Assembly: GCF_018835585.1 (NCBI RefSeq)
Contig: NZ_JAHGVE010000008.1
Location: forward strand, 1 to 64,000
Direction: 5' to 3'
Source: Pelorhabdus rhamnosifermentans
GTDB lineage: Bacteria > Bacillota > Negativicutes > UMGS1260
DNA: 64,000 nucleotides
The position numbers and the translations under genes are program-made. The notes below the pieces were generated by a model. That model was not told the origin of the DNA, searched no databases, and saw nothing but the letters and a program-made list of their open reading frames with translations. Below are positions 21,299-31,200 of this stretch, one piece after another. Numbering within the stretch: position 1 is the first letter of the stretch; the number at the start of each line of letters is the position of its first letter.

Positions 21299-22624
21299 AT
21301 GCCTAAAGATACTAAGTTCTGGGAATTTAAAGCCAGTGCAAAAAGCAAAAGCGTTGGCGAATTATATTTATATGGAGAAATTGCAAGCGGATCTAGTTGG
21401 TGGAGTGATACAGTAACACCAAAAAGCTTCAAAGCCGATTTGGACGCTTTGGGAAACATTGAAACACTAAATATTTACGTCAATAGTCCCGGTGGTGATG
21501 TTTTCGCTGGTCATGCTATTGCATCAATGATTAAGCGTTGTAATGCCGAGACAGTTGCATATGTCGATGGTCTAGCGGCTAGTATGGCCTCTGTTGTCGT
21601 TTGTGCTTGCAATAAAATGGTAATGCCGAGTAATACAATGCTAATGATTCATAACCCGTGGAGTCGAATGGCTGGCAATGCAAATGATTTTAGAAAGATG
21701 GCGGGTGACTTAGATAAAATTGGCGAAAGTTCTATGGCTATTTACCGTGAAAAAACTGGGCTTTCGGATGAAAAGCTGAAAGAACTACTGGATGCTGAAA
21801 CATGGCTGACAGCACAGGAAGCTAAAGATTTAGGGCTTTGTGATGAAATTGAAAAAGCCGTTAATATTTCAGCTTCAATCGCTGGTGATAATTTTATTTG
21901 TAATGGCGTGTCATTTGACGCAAAAGCGTTTAAAAACGTTCCTGTTGACAAAATCCAGTCTTTGTTTAGCAGCACAAATGATAAGCCTCTTGCTTTGAAG
22001 GGGGGTGAATTATTAAAGATGCTTGAAGAACCTACCTTTCAAGAAAAAGCTTTAGGATTTTTGAAAAGTTTGTTTAACCCCGACAACGAACCTAAAGACC
22101 TAAACACAAGCTCTACAACCAAAGGAGATGATGGCAAGATGCCACTAAAAGATGAAGGAACAGTCCAGGCTACAATGTCTGATGAATTTAAACAACGTTT
22201 TGAAGCACTGGAAAAAAGTAATATCGAGTTGAAACAGCAGAATGATAAACTGCAAGAACAGATAAAATCAGCTTCTGATGAAGCCAAAACAAAAGAGTTT
22301 ATTCAAAAGGCCGCTAGCTTTGACAAAATTGGAATTAAAGCCGAGGAAATTGGCCCGGTACTTAAAAGCTTGTCGGAAACCGACCCAGAAGGTTATGCAA
22401 AAATTGAATCTGTTTTAGCCGCCGCTAATGAGCAGATTGCCGCAGGAAAATTATTTGCCGAATTAGGTGCTGACGGTGAAGGAGATAATGATATTACTAA
22501 ACAAATTGAAGCCAAAGCGCAGGAGATTCAAGCAAGAGATAAATGCACGAAAGAACAGGCTTTTGCTAAAGCTTTGCGAGAAAATCCAAAATTGTATGCC
22601 GAATACGAAAAGGAAGGTGAGTAA
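21299..22624 (+). CDS. ClpP-like prohead protease fused to scaffold domain, 441 aa
   Basis: Start at ATG 21299 with GAAAGGAG upstream; the frame's upstream extension overlaps the portal gene. Residues 35-190 are a ClpP-like serine protease: VNSPGGDVFAGHAIASMIK, the catalytic Ser in AASMASV, and His in MLMIHNPW. An acidic, coiled-coil scaffold-like region follows (about 280-441, including ELKQQNDKLQEQIKSASD). Protease-scaffold fusions mature the procapsid; a nested in-frame start may give free scaffold. Confidence 0.9.
   Translation: MPKDTKFWEFKASAKSKSVGELYLYGEIASGSSWWSDTVTPKSFKADLDALGNIETLNIYVNSPGGDVFAGHAIASMIKRCNAETVAYVDGLAASMASVVVCACNKMVMPSNTMLMIHNPWSRMAGNANDFRKMAGDLDKIGESSMAIYREKTGLSDEKLKELLDAETWLTAQEAKDLGLCDEIEKAVNISASIAGDNFICNGVSFDAKAFKNVPVDKIQSLFSSTNDKPLALKGGELLKMLEEPTFQEKALGFLKSLFNPDNEPKDLNTSSTTKGDDGKMPLKDEGTVQATMSDEFKQRFEALEKSNIELKQQNDKLQEQIKSASDEAKTKEFIQKAASFDKIGIKAEEIGPVLKSLSETDPEGYAKIESVLAAANEQIAAGKLFAELGADGEGDNDITKQIEAKAQEIQARDKCTKEQAFAKALRENPKLYAEYEKEGE
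22139..22624 (+). CDS. Nested in-frame scaffold protein (alternative start), about 161 aa
   Basis: Within the protease gene, AAAGGAG (22121-22127) lies upstream of ATG 22139 in the same frame. Translation from here would yield the scaffold region alone, as in lambda C/Nu3. A second candidate is ATG 22019, preceded by AAGGGGGGTGA, which would give about 201 aa. Inference from signals and precedent. Confidence 0.45.
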   Translation: MPLKDEGTVQATMSDEFKQRFEALEKSNIELKQQNDKLQEQIKSASDEAKTKEFIQKAASFDKIGIKAEEIGPVLKSLSETDPEGYAKIESVLAAANEQIAAGKLFAELGADGEGDNDITKQIEAKAQEIQARDKCTKEQAFAKALRENPKLYAEYEKEGE

Positions 22625-22628
22625 TTAG

Positions 22629-22982
22629 ATGGCTACTGAAATTGAAGGCATTTCTATAAGTTTAAACGCTGGTGCAGATTTATCGTCCAGCGATTTTTTA
22701 GTCGGTGCTATTAATTCTTCTGGATTAGTTGTTACGCAAACAACTGCCGCGGCTGGTGGCGTTGGTATTATCCAGTATGGTGATTTAGCAAGCAGACCAA
22801 TTAAAGTAATGACCGACGGCATTAGTCGTGCGGTGTACGGTGCGACGGTAACGTTGCCTGCCAACTTGACCAATGACGCAACCGGAAAATTAGTTCCTAT
22901 TGCCGCCGCTACTGATGTTATAGTTGCTACTGCGTTGGAACCTGGTGCAGCCGGAGAACAACATTCGGTATTGTTAAAGTAA
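22629..22982 (+). CDS. Head decoration protein (DUF2190-like), 117 aa
   Basis: Small beta-rich protein with GDLASRPIKVMTDGISRAVY and LIPIAAATDVIVATALE-like segments, the typical pattern of DUF2190 capsid cement proteins, located between scaffold and major capsid genes as usual. GGAAGGTGAG serves as binding site at the end of the previous gene. It would stabilise the expanded capsid. Confidence 0.75.
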   Translation: MATEIEGISISLNAGADLSSSDFLVGAINSSGLVVTQTTAAAGGVGIIQYGDLASRPIKVMTDGISRAVYGATVTLPANLTNDATGKLVPIAAATDVIVATALEPGAAGEQHSVLLK

Positions 22983-23006
22983 AAATAAAAGTAAATAGCG
23001 ATAGTT

Positions 23007-23035
23007 AACGTTCACTCTTTAGTGGGCGTTTTTTT
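23007..23035 (+). terminator. Intrinsic terminator before the capsid gene
   Basis: AACGTTCACT/AGTGGGCGTT stem, loop CTTT, T-tract. Read-through must be allowed for late transcripts that start further upstream. Confidence 0.75.
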
Positions 23036-23064
23036 ATTGCCTAAAAACAAGGAGTGATATATAA

Positions 23065-24045
23065 ATGCCTAAGAGTTCTCAAACTCATGTAGATTCTATG
23101 CTAACTAATTTAAGCGTGGCTTATATTCAAAGCAGTGATGCTTTTGTTGCCGATAAGGTTTTTCCTAATGTAGATGTACAGAAAAAATCTGATCGCTATT
23201 TTGTTTATGATAAAGACGATTTTATGAGGGATGAAGCAAAAGAACGGGCCGCTGGTACTGAATCGGCTACTGGTGATTACGATATTGACAATACGCCGTC
23301 TTACTTCTGCCGCCGTTATGCGTTCAATAAGAAAGTAACTGATGAAGATTTAGCAAATTCTGATTCGCCGTTAAAGCCTTTTGAGGACGCAACGAACTTT
23401 GTAACTCATAAAATGTTGCTTGCAAGAGAGCGGATATTTGCTACAAAATATTTCGGCGCTAATTTGTGGGGTACTAATGTCGGTGGCGTTGCTAGCTCTC
23501 CATCTGCTGGAACCAGTTTTATCAAATGGAGTGATTATTCCAGTTCTACTCCTGGTAAGGATATTCGTTATTTGAAAAAGTTAATTTTATCAACTACCGG
23601 ATTTAAGCCTAACACTCTCACTATTTCTTATGATGTTTATAGCACGTTGCTTGACCACCCGGCGATTAAGGATAATATTAAGTACGTAATGGTTGCTAAT
23701 CCTGGTCAGGTTACTTCTGTTTTAGCTCAATATTTTGATATTAAGAAACTTGTTATTGCTGAATCTGTCGTAAATACGGCTGCCAAAGGGGCTACTGCCA
23801 ATACTGGATTTCAGCTATCTAATCGTGCATTATTAACGTATGCGCCTGATTCTCCTGGACTTCAAACTCCATCTGCTGGTTATATTTTCCCGTGGACTGG
23901 ATTAATGGGTTCCGGCGCTTACGGTACTGCAATCAGCAAATGGTGGAATCAAGACCTTAAAGCATACAAGGTTGAAGGAGAAATGTACTTTGATTGTAAG
24001 GTAGTATGCAAAGACTTGGGGGCGTACATGAGCGATGTTATTTAA
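23065..24045 (+). CDS. Major capsid protein, 326 aa
   Basis: Position and size fit a HK97-fold major capsid protein. The N-terminal third has KVFPNVDVQKKSDRYFVYDK and RRYAFNKKVTDEDL; the centre has ISYDVYSTLLDHPAIKDNIKY (peripheral-domain helix and strand), as in the Mu/encapsulin-like capsid families; the C-terminus has a conserved-looking W-rich loop. Called from architecture and gene order. AAGGAGTGA binding site. Confidence 0.85.
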   Translation: MPKSSQTHVDSMLTNLSVAYIQSSDAFVADKVFPNVDVQKKSDRYFVYDKDDFMRDEAKERAAGTESATGDYDIDNTPSYFCRRYAFNKKVTDEDLANSDSPLKPFEDATNFVTHKMLLARERIFATKYFGANLWGTNVGGVASSPSAGTSFIKWSDYSSSTPGKDIRYLKKLILSTTGFKPNTLTISYDVYSTLLDHPAIKDNIKYVMVANPGQVTSVLAQYFDIKKLVIAESVVNTAAKGATANTGFQLSNRALLTYAPDSPGLQTPSAGYIFPWTGLMGSGAYGTAISKWWNQDLKAYKVEGEMYFDCKVVCKDLGAYMSDVI

Positions 24046-24316
24046 AGCATTGAAACATATTACCTGTCAAGGTAAAGATTATGCGCCGGGCGATATTGTA
24101 CCCGGTGCTGCTTCTTTTATAAATTTGCATGAAATGATTGAATACCGTTTTTTGACTTATGCCACAGAAGAAGAAATCAAAGTTTATGAGCAGAAGGAAG
24201 CAGAGGAAGCCGCTAAAAAGGCGGCAGAAGAAAAGGCTAAGGCTGATGCAGAGGCCAAAAAAGCAGAAGAAGCGGCAAAGAAGGAAGCAGAGGAAGCCGC
24301 TAAAAATAAAAAATAA
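24035..24316 (+). CDS. Small head-region protein with Ala/Glu/Lys-rich tail, 93 aa
   Basis: Overlaps the end of the capsid gene by 11 bases. Residues 1-45 form a small domain with YAPGDIVPGA, the pattern of 'head fibre' or Rho-like accessory domains common after capsid genes. Residues 46-93 are a low-complexity EAAKKAAEE helix. Role unknown. Confidence 0.65.
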   Translation: MLFKALKHITCQGKDYAPGDIVPGAASFINLHEMIEYRFLTYATEEEIKVYEQKEAEEAAKKAAEEKAKADAEAKKAEEAAKKEAEEAAKNKK

Positions 24317-24340
24317 CTCCTCTGATTAGGAGGATTAAGA

Positions 24341-24748
24341 ATGCCATGGACATATAGCGGCGATCCAAGTACAAGTTTAAAAGATGCTGTCAGATTTTCA
24401 ATTGGGGATACCGATAGTAGCGACCCATTACTGCAAGACGAAGAAATAAATTATCTACTGACTAAAAAATCAAGCGTTAACGGGGCAGCATATGCTGCGT
24501 GTCAAAACATTATAGCTAAATATGCGCGGCTGGTTGACCAAACAGTAGGTGATGTACAGACAAAATACGGTCAATTAATAGATCATTACAATGCTTTATC
24601 TGATTCGCTTTATTTTGATGCTGGTATTGCTGCAATTCCGTATGCTGGCGGAACTACTGTGTCTGATAGGCGGTCTTTACAATCGGATACAAGCCTTGTC
24701 CAACCTGCGTTTAGAAAAGGGATTATGGACAACGAAGGTGGCTGGTAA
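24341..24748 (+). CDS. Head-tail connector (gp6-like adaptor), 135 aa
   Basis: The start PWTYSGDPSTSLKDAVRFSIGDTDSSDPLLQDEE motif in short form (DAVRFSIGDTD, LLQDEEINYLL) is typical of phage head-tail adaptor proteins that bind below the portal. Mostly helical, right size, right position. AGGAGG binding site. Confidence 0.8.
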   Translation: MPWTYSGDPSTSLKDAVRFSIGDTDSSDPLLQDEEINYLLTKKSSVNGAAYAACQNIIAKYARLVDQTVGDVQTKYGQLIDHYNALSDSLYFDAGIAAIPYAGGTTVSDRRSLQSDTSLVQPAFRKGIMDNEGGW

Positions 24749-24750
24749 TT

Positions 24751-25347
24751 ATGCGGTTTACTGTTAAAATTCCCATTACCAAAACCTTAACGGTTCAAAA
24801 AGTAGTAAATAAGGTATGGGTGGATAGCGGTACTATTTCCGGTGACTTACAACCTTTAAAAACTCGCACAACCAATGCTAATAGTATCGGGTTACCGTAT
24901 AAAAACTCACATCAATTTTTTACTAATGATGTTGCTAATTACAACACACGGTATATTGATGGCAACGATATTTATTTAGTTATTGAGCCTAAAGATTGGT
25001 TTAATCACAGACAAGTATTACTTGCCAGAGTTATTATGGACGATTCAGTTAGCATAACAGGTACAAGAGTAACCGGAGTTAAGCCAGATGGTAGCCCAGT
25101 AACACAAACAGGGATTACAATAGCTTCTATGCCTTGTACGCTAGTCCCTGACAAGGGCGACGTAACAGTTACCACCTCTGGTTCCACTGTACTTACTACG
25201 CTTGAAATGTACTGCAACCTGTCAGATATAAAGGAAAAGGACATTATTACTGATTTGTCGACGAGCAGTAAATATAAGGTGCTGAATGTGAAGAACTACA
25301 ATCAGATAGCGTATCAAAAAATAAAACTCCAAGGTGGGGTGCTGTAG
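24751..25347 (+). CDS. Probable head-closure (stopper) protein, 198 aa
   Basis: Beta-rich, with an internal Gly/Thr-rich extension. Starts two bases after the adaptor gene and abuts the gp10-like gene, the place of the stopper protein in siphovirus gene order. Assignment is by position and composition rather than sequence motif. Confidence 0.6.
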   Translation: MRFTVKIPITKTLTVQKVVNKVWVDSGTISGDLQPLKTRTTNANSIGLPYKNSHQFFTNDVANYNTRYIDGNDIYLVIEPKDWFNHRQVLLARVIMDDSVSITGTRVTGVKPDGSPVTQTGITIASMPCTLVPDKGDVTVTTSGSTVLTTLEMYCNLSDIKEKDIITDLSTSSKYKVLNVKNYNQIAYQKIKLQGGVL

Positions 25348-25794
25348 ATGCCTGCCAAACTTGAAGGATTACAAAGCGTCCTAGCCAATATTCGCGCAAT
25401 CATCCCCGTTGAAACAGGTAAGATGAATGCTAGGCTTGCCATTTCTGGAACTATTGTAGAGGATTCGGTCAAGAATCACGCTGCTATGACTGACCACACG
25501 TTGAAACAATTAGCAGACATGGGGCACCCATATAGCAAACGCTATTCGGTTGACTCAGGTCCACACCCTGACAATGCTGTACATTCACAAAGTGGCACAT
25601 TGCTTGCCAATATTGAGAAGTCAGAAAATCTCAACATGGTGCAATCAACTGTTGAGGTTGGAGTGCAAGAGGATAAAGTTCCTTACATTGGCGACTTAAT
25701 AACTGGTACATCAAAGCAGCGGCCTCGTAATTTTATCGGAGAAGGGTTCAATCAATCGCTTGATGGAATTATTGCCACTACGCAAGGAAGGTAA
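25348..25794 (+). CDS. Tail completion protein (HK97 gp10-like), 148 aa
   Basis: Pattern of gp10-type proteins: an N-terminal helix (LQSVLANIRAIIP), a basic central part with GHPYSKRY and SGTLLANIEKSE, and a conserved-looking RPRNFIGEGFNQ near the C-terminus where the family has RPF/hydrophobic residues. Acts at the head-tail joint. Confidence 0.75.
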   Translation: MPAKLEGLQSVLANIRAIIPVETGKMNARLAISGTIVEDSVKNHAAMTDHTLKQLADMGHPYSKRYSVDSGPHPDNAVHSQSGTLLANIEKSENLNMVQSTVEVGVQEDKVPYIGDLITGTSKQRPRNFIGEGFNQSLDGIIATTQGR

Positions 25795-25799
25795 CGCCT

Positions 25800-26240
25800 A
25801 TGCAAGTTAAAGACTATGATCCCATTATAGCCATACTTCGAAGTCAACTCCTAACAAATACGGAGCTGGCTTCTTTTATTGGCACATGGACTGACGCAGA
25901 TACAGGAATCAGCAGTAAGGCCATTTATCCGTCATATCTTAATTCGGTTGCTAATCCTGTGTATCCGGCAATTACGATTTGTTCCAATAGTTCTGGTGCA
26001 TTGAAAGGCGGTATTCCTTTTGATAAAGACCGCTATTATATTCATGGTTGGTCAAAAAACAGCGATGTGGCGTATTTGCTAAATATGATTGTTGATACAC
26101 TCAGAACGGCCCCAAAAGGGTTAGTAACCTGCCGCAAACTTCCAGGAACAAAATGTCCGTTATATGACAGTGATACTCAGACTCATTATTTTATGTCTGA
26201 ATGGTTGATATATGCGAATCAAAATTTAATTTATGCCTAA
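25800..26240 (+). CDS. Tail terminator-like protein, 146 aa
   Basis: Between the gp10-like gene and the tail-tube gene, where the tail terminator normally lies. N-terminal helix YDPIIAILRSQL, then strands with YPAITICSNS and the helix VAYLLNMIVDTLRTAP. No diagnostic motif, so called from order and fold pattern. Confidence 0.65.
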   Translation: MQVKDYDPIIAILRSQLLTNTELASFIGTWTDADTGISSKAIYPSYLNSVANPVYPAITICSNSSGALKGGIPFDKDRYYIHGWSKNSDVAYLLNMIVDTLRTAPKGLVTCRKLPGTKCPLYDSDTQTHYFMSEWLIYANQNLIYA

Positions 26241-26244
26241 TATG

Positions 26245-26256
26245 GTCGAATTCGAC
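26245..26256. repeat. 12-bp palindrome upstream of late terminator
   Basis: GTCGAATTCGAC is a perfect palindrome. With the following AAGTTTAAAA it recurs almost unchanged at 43869, also directly before a terminator. Confidence 0.7.
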
Positions 26257-26262
26257 AAGTTT

Positions 26263-26290
26263 AAAAAGCACCTAATATGGTGCTTTTTTT
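26263..26290 (+). terminator. Intrinsic terminator
   Basis: Perfect stem AAAAAGCACC/GGTGCTTTTT with loop TAATAT and T7 tract. Confidence 0.85.
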
Positions 26291-26319
26291 ATTGTAAAAA
26301 ACGAGGAGGAATGTCCTAA

Positions 26320-27405
26320 ATGTTTCAATTTGATAAAGGAAGATCCGTGGCAACTACGCAAGATGGTAATTCTATTGAATATCGCCAATTGCAGAGTTTT
26401 TCAATGGATTTTAAGGTAAATCTTAAAGACTTATATGGCCGTGGACAAGATGCTATTTACATTGCTTCTGGTAAACGTTCCGTTGATATTAAAGGAGAAT
26501 TTGCAGAGATTACGTCTGATTCTATTAATTTGCTCTTAAATGGTACAAAATCGGCAGGCGTTGTTAAGATGATAGACCCTGCACCTGTTTTAGCGGTCCC
26601 TTCGTCTAGTCCTTACACGGCTTCACTTGGTACTATTCCTGACAGCGGTACGTTTAATAAACTTTTGGTTGTTTACGATGTAACAAATCCATCACTTGCA
26701 ATTCCAATGACAAAAATTACTTCCGGCACTCCGACCACTGGACAATTTTTGTTTGCTCAGTCTACTGTCGCCGGTGCAATGACTTATACAGTAACAACAA
26801 ATTTTGCGGCTGACGATACCATTACTGTTGGCGGTGTAACGCTTACAGCAAAAACAAGCGGAGCAACAGGGCTTCAATTTAATGTAGGAACTACGATTGC
26901 GGACACCGTAACAAACATTCAGACAGTTCTTGCTGCTAACGCTACCGTAAATGCAATTTATACGGTAGCGAAACTCAATGCAACATTTACATTAACCGAA
27001 ACTACGGCTGGTGATGGTCATACTCCTATTGCCGCTACTTATACCGGAACTGGCGTAGTATCTAGCGGAACGGTTACAGCTTCACAGGCGATTAATACGT
27101 TCACGTTTGCCGCTGCTGATGCCGGACACAACGTCCAAGTAATTTACAACTACAATATGGATACCGGCTCAACTATTACTATTAAAAACAACTTAATGGG
27201 AAGTCAAAAACCTTACCAACTTGAATTTTTCTCACAACTTGCAGGAGTGCAATTACATGTTGTATTTCCTCGCGTGATGGCGGCAGGAACTAGCTTAAAT
27301 GCTAAAATGGAAGATTTCATGTTACCTTCGCTCGAAGCAAAGGCCATGTCTACATCTGCTGATATTTTAGGATATCTCTATTTAGACGATGCTACAGCAC
27401 AATAA
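26320..27405 (+). CDS. Major tail tube protein with inserted surface domain, 361 aa
   Basis: Residues 1-130 and 270-361 fit a tail-tube protein: 'QSFSMDFKVNLKDLYGRGQD', IKGEFAEITSDSINLLLNG and a C-terminal LEAKAMSTSADILGYLYL. Residues about 146-255 form a separate Thr/Ala-rich beta domain (TITVGGVTLTAKTSGATGLQ) that also appears in the tail fibre at 38819. Such insertions decorate the tube surface. GAGGAGGAATG binding site. Confidence 0.85.
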   Translation: MFQFDKGRSVATTQDGNSIEYRQLQSFSMDFKVNLKDLYGRGQDAIYIASGKRSVDIKGEFAEITSDSINLLLNGTKSAGVVKMIDPAPVLAVPSSSPYTASLGTIPDSGTFNKLLVVYDVTNPSLAIPMTKITSGTPTTGQFLFAQSTVAGAMTYTVTTNFAADDTITVGGVTLTAKTSGATGLQFNVGTTIADTVTNIQTVLAANATVNAIYTVAKLNATFTLTETTAGDGHTPIAATYTGTGVVSSGTVTASQAINTFTFAAADAGHNVQVIYNYNMDTGSTITIKNNLMGSQKPYQLEFFSQLAGVQLHVVFPRVMAAGTSLNAKMEDFMLPSLEAKAMSTSADILGYLYLDDATAQ

Positions 27406-27412
27406 ATAAAAC

Positions 27413-27440
27413 TAGCCCATCCTTTGCGGTGGGCTTTAAT
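27413..27440 (+). terminator. Intrinsic terminator
   Basis: AGCCCATCC/GGTGGGCT stem, loop of TTTGC, then TTTAATTTT. Confidence 0.65.
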
Positions 27441-27466
27441 TTTGCAAATAAGAAGGTTGATTATAA

Positions 27467-27856
27467 ATGGCAACAGTAAAATTTGAAGGGACGGAAGTTT
27501 CTTTTCGTGATAAAACCTATATCATGCCAGATTTACCTTATATTGCATACGAAGATTATGAGGCAATGATTAAAATTGTTGACATTGCTCGCTCTTTAGA
27601 TGCTATGCATGGTAATCCTTTATTGAATCCTTTTACTGGAAAAACGTTAAAAGATGCTAGAAAACTTATTATGTTAGCTATTAAACGTAATTATCCAGAT
27701 ATTGATGAAGAAGAGTTTATTCAAAATTTAAGACTTGTAGATGTCATTTTAGCGGCAGGCGTTCTTATTGACCGTGAAGTTCGTGTGCAAGAAATGGTAT
27801 CAATTGATAAAGAAAAAAACGTAGAACCGCAGGCAAAAGGAGAAGCAAAAAGTTAA
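27467..27856 (+). CDS. Tail assembly chaperone (gpG-like), 129 aa
   Basis: Small acidic helical protein between the tail tube and tape measure, the standard position of gpG-type chaperones. Its last codons contain an A5G slippery run (27847-27852) before the TAA; a -1 shift there leads into the next open frame. The N-terminal product keeps the tape measure soluble during tail assembly. Confidence 0.8.
   Translation: MATVKFEGTEVSFRDKTYIMPDLPYIAYEDYEAMIKIVDIARSLDAMHGNPLLNPFTGKTLKDARKLIMLAIKRNYPDIDEEEFIQNLRLVDVILAAGVLIDREVRVQEMVSIDKEKNVEPQAKGEAKS
27846..27853 (+). other. Candidate programmed -1 frameshift site
   Basis: CAAAAAGT with the zero-frame codons AAA and AGT just before TAA. Slipping back by one base allows AAA to re-pair and reads AAG TTA AAA onward into the downstream frame. 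Position matches the gpG-gpGT frameshift of tailed phages. Confidence 0.7.
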
Positions 27857-28260
27857 AAGATAGTTATGAAGAGCCTAAAGAGTTAAAGGCTCTTAAGCTT
27901 TATACTTCATTGTCTGCGGCTTTTGGATATACAAAGCAATATATAAAATGGGAAATGTCTTTTATTGATGTGTACTGTGCTACAGAATATATGATTGATA
28001 ATCCGCCTGCTGGAACTGTTATACAGATGGCACTTGATGCTTACTGCAAAGGAGCGGCAAAAGTTAAAGGCGGAACAAAAAATAATGTTGGTAACGATTC
28101 ATACGAATCAAGTAATGATGGTGGACAACCTCACCCTTCTAATTGGGATAGTTTAACAAAAGAGCAAAGATTTGCTTTTGAATCGCAACAATTGGAAGCA
28201 TTTAAAGCAATGTTTGGTATGTCCGGTGGTGTAGTAAGAAAAGGTAAAGGAGGTGCATAA
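27854..28260 (+). CDS. Frameshift extension of tail chaperone (gpT-like), translated as fusion
   Basis: Open in the -1 frame from the slippery run to 28260, with no strong start of its own (TTG 27910 lacks a binding site). Contains YTKQYIKWEMSFIDVYCATE, a conserved-looking core of gpT-type extensions, then a polar linker and a Met/Gly-rich tail. The fusion product (about 264 aa) would bind both tube and tape-measure proteins. Confidence 0.75.
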
Positions 28261-31200
28261 ATGGCTGATACAAATAATCTTGGTGAATACAAAGTAGTAG
28301 TTTCGGCAGATTATGGTAACCTTACAAAAGGTATAAGTGATCTGCTTAAAAATATTCAGAGTTCAGCTGATGGTGTTTCTTCTATCTTTTCTAAAATGAC
28401 AGATGATATTGAAAAAGCTGGTATAAGTTCTAAATCATTCGATTCTATTAAGCAAGCAACTGAAAGTGCAAAAGAATCTGCGTCATCTCTTGCCAAACAA
28501 ACTAGCGAGGCTGGATCAGCCGCCGAAAGTGCTACTCAAAAATATAAAACTCTTCAATCTCAACTTCATGAAGCACGTATAGAAACCGAAAAAACCTTTG
28601 GTACAAAATCATTTGATGAAGCTAAAGGAAAGTATGATTCAATCTTAGCTCGGTTGGGGTCATTCAAGACTGCTATTGGGGATAATAGAGAAGCAGCCTT
28701 ACAAGCAGAACAGAAAATTCAAAAAGCAATTGAAAGCACTAATGCCAAGCAAAGTGAATATATATCAAACTTAAAAGCTCAACAAAGCAGGCAATCAGAT
28801 GTACAGTATTACAAAGATATTGAATCTCAGCAAAAAAAGAATAGTGAACTTATTCAGTCACAAATGCAAAGCAGGGTAAATGCTGAGAATGAGCAAAAAA
28901 AAGCTGCCGAAGAAGCTGGAAAGGCTAATCAAAAAGCTCTATTGGATGCCTCTAAATCAGCGACGGTTTATGAATCTATTCTTTCAAAAGTTCGTGGACA
29001 TCTTCAATGGATGGCTGCTGCCAGCATCACAGGTGCGGTAATAGCAGCTCCATTTGAAGCTATTCATACGATTGCCGATGTTGAAAAGCAAATGGCTGGT
29101 ATGGTTCAGGTATTGCCACAACTTCATAATAATCAGCAAGCATTGAACGGTGTGTCTGAACAGTTTATAACGATTGCTGAACAATACGGCATGAGTGTTG
29201 ATAAAATTATCGAAGCTGGTAAATTGTGGGGACGCGGTTATAAAGATGTTGGCGAAATCATGCAACTTACTGGATTATCTGCTAAATTAGCGACTGCTGA
29301 TATGATGGACGTTACGCTTGCTAATAGAGCGGTTGAATCAACTATCAATTCATTCGGCAGACAAGCTGATGCAGTAAGCTACGCAAGCCATATTGTTGAC
29401 TCTTGGACTAATATTGCACATAATGCTCAATCGAGTGCTACGGACTTAGCAGAAGCGTTAATGCGAAGCGGCGCGGCTGCGCATGCTGTCGGTGTATCGC
29501 TTGACACGACAAACGCATTAGCTTCTACGATGATTAAAACTACTGGACTTGAAGGTGCCAATATTGGTAATGCCTTAAAATCTATTTTTTCTAGTATCCG
29601 TTCTGATAAGGCAATTGCTGATTTAAAAGCACTTGGAATTGAAGTAACTACATTTGATCAAAACGGTACACAGCATTTTCGTGATGTTAGTAGCGTAATT
29701 ACAGATTTAATGCTCAAGACACACGAAACAAGCAAAAATATGGCAAAAGATTTACAGGATATATCTGGCGGCAAGTTCCAATGGTCCAAAGCAGCGGCCT
29801 TATTCGGCGATTATGCCGATTTTATAAAAGCATATAACCTATCTATTCAGTCCACGGGATTTTCAGAAGGGCAAATAGCTGCACAAATGGATACTATATC
29901 CCGCAAAGCTGAACAGGTCAAGGCATCTCTTACGGGGGTTCTTACAGGCGTTGGAAGTTCTGGATTGTCAACTGCCATAAAAGAAATGTTGGACTCAGTA
30001 AATGATTTCCTCAAGGGGTTACAACAAATTCCAGCAAGTACATATCAGACAATTGGTTCAATAGCAAAATTAGGTGCAGAGGCATATATAGGGTATAAAG
30101 CCCTTACCTTTTTAGGAACAGGTATTACCGGTATGCGTAATGCCTTGATAACCGTACAAGCCGCCAAAACAGCAGATACGATTTCAACAGTAGCTAATAC
30201 AGCAGCAACAAACATAAACTCAGTCTCAAAAGACGCAAACGCAACAACTTCGCGATCTACTGCGGTAGCCATAGGTGTTGAAACGGTAGCAAAAGAAGCT
30301 GACACAGTGGCAACTGTTGAAGCAACGGCGGCTACTGGAACATGGGCAACTGTAACAACGGTAGCAAGTGGCGGTTTAAATTTGCTTACTGGTGCTTTGA
30401 TAGCTGCGGCTATTGGCGGTGCTAATTATGCGTCAATGCTTGGCCAACAAGCAACTGAACAAGATAAGTTGCAACAAAAAAATCAAGATGCGGTTGCAAT
30501 AAAAGAACAAGAAGTTGAAATGTCGCAAAAGCAGACTGAATTTATTGGCACTCTCGGCGATGCTTATATTCAGTTAACTAAACAATTACAAGACGTGCAG
30601 GGCAACGAGGAAAAAGTAAATAAGACTAAAAAAGACCTTGAAGTTACTGAAAATGAACTTGCTAAAATTGTTGGCGAAGATGGATTAGAACGAATCAAAT
30701 CATCAAGTGATGTAAAACAAGCAATTAAAGATGAACAATCTGCTCATACGGATAAAACTAATTCTATTAAAGACGAACTTGCTACTTTAAAACAGCAGCA
30801 GATAGATTATACAAAAGATGCAATTCAAGCAGCCGTTGACAGAATAGATACTATACGTTCTGAAACTTCTGCGTGGGGATATTTAGCGCAAGCTCAAAAA
30901 AAAGCTATGGATATGTACGCTGGATATTTAAGCGCTCAAGTGTCTTTTAATAAATTCGGTGAAAATTTAGTTGGTAAAGATAATTTTAAAAAAATAGTTG
31001 GAGTCGGTGACGATAACGATAAATTGCAGGCTGAACTAGAGAGACTAAAAAACTGGAAACCTGCTGATGTAACCGACGAAGAAAATGCTCTTACACAAAA
31101 AATTACCGATTTAAAATTAAAGCTTGGTAAACAAGAATTAGCAGCAACACAAGGATATGTTACACCGCAAACTATGTCTACAGGCGGAGATGAAGTACCG

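Noticed and set aside
22983-23064. Late promoter before the capsid gene
   Set aside because: A terminator is clear there but no acceptable -35/-10 pair, so a separate capsid promoter is not supported.
28984-29265. Antisense frames inside the tape measure and fibre genes
   Set aside because: They mirror low-complexity coding sequence on the opposite strand and show no start signals.
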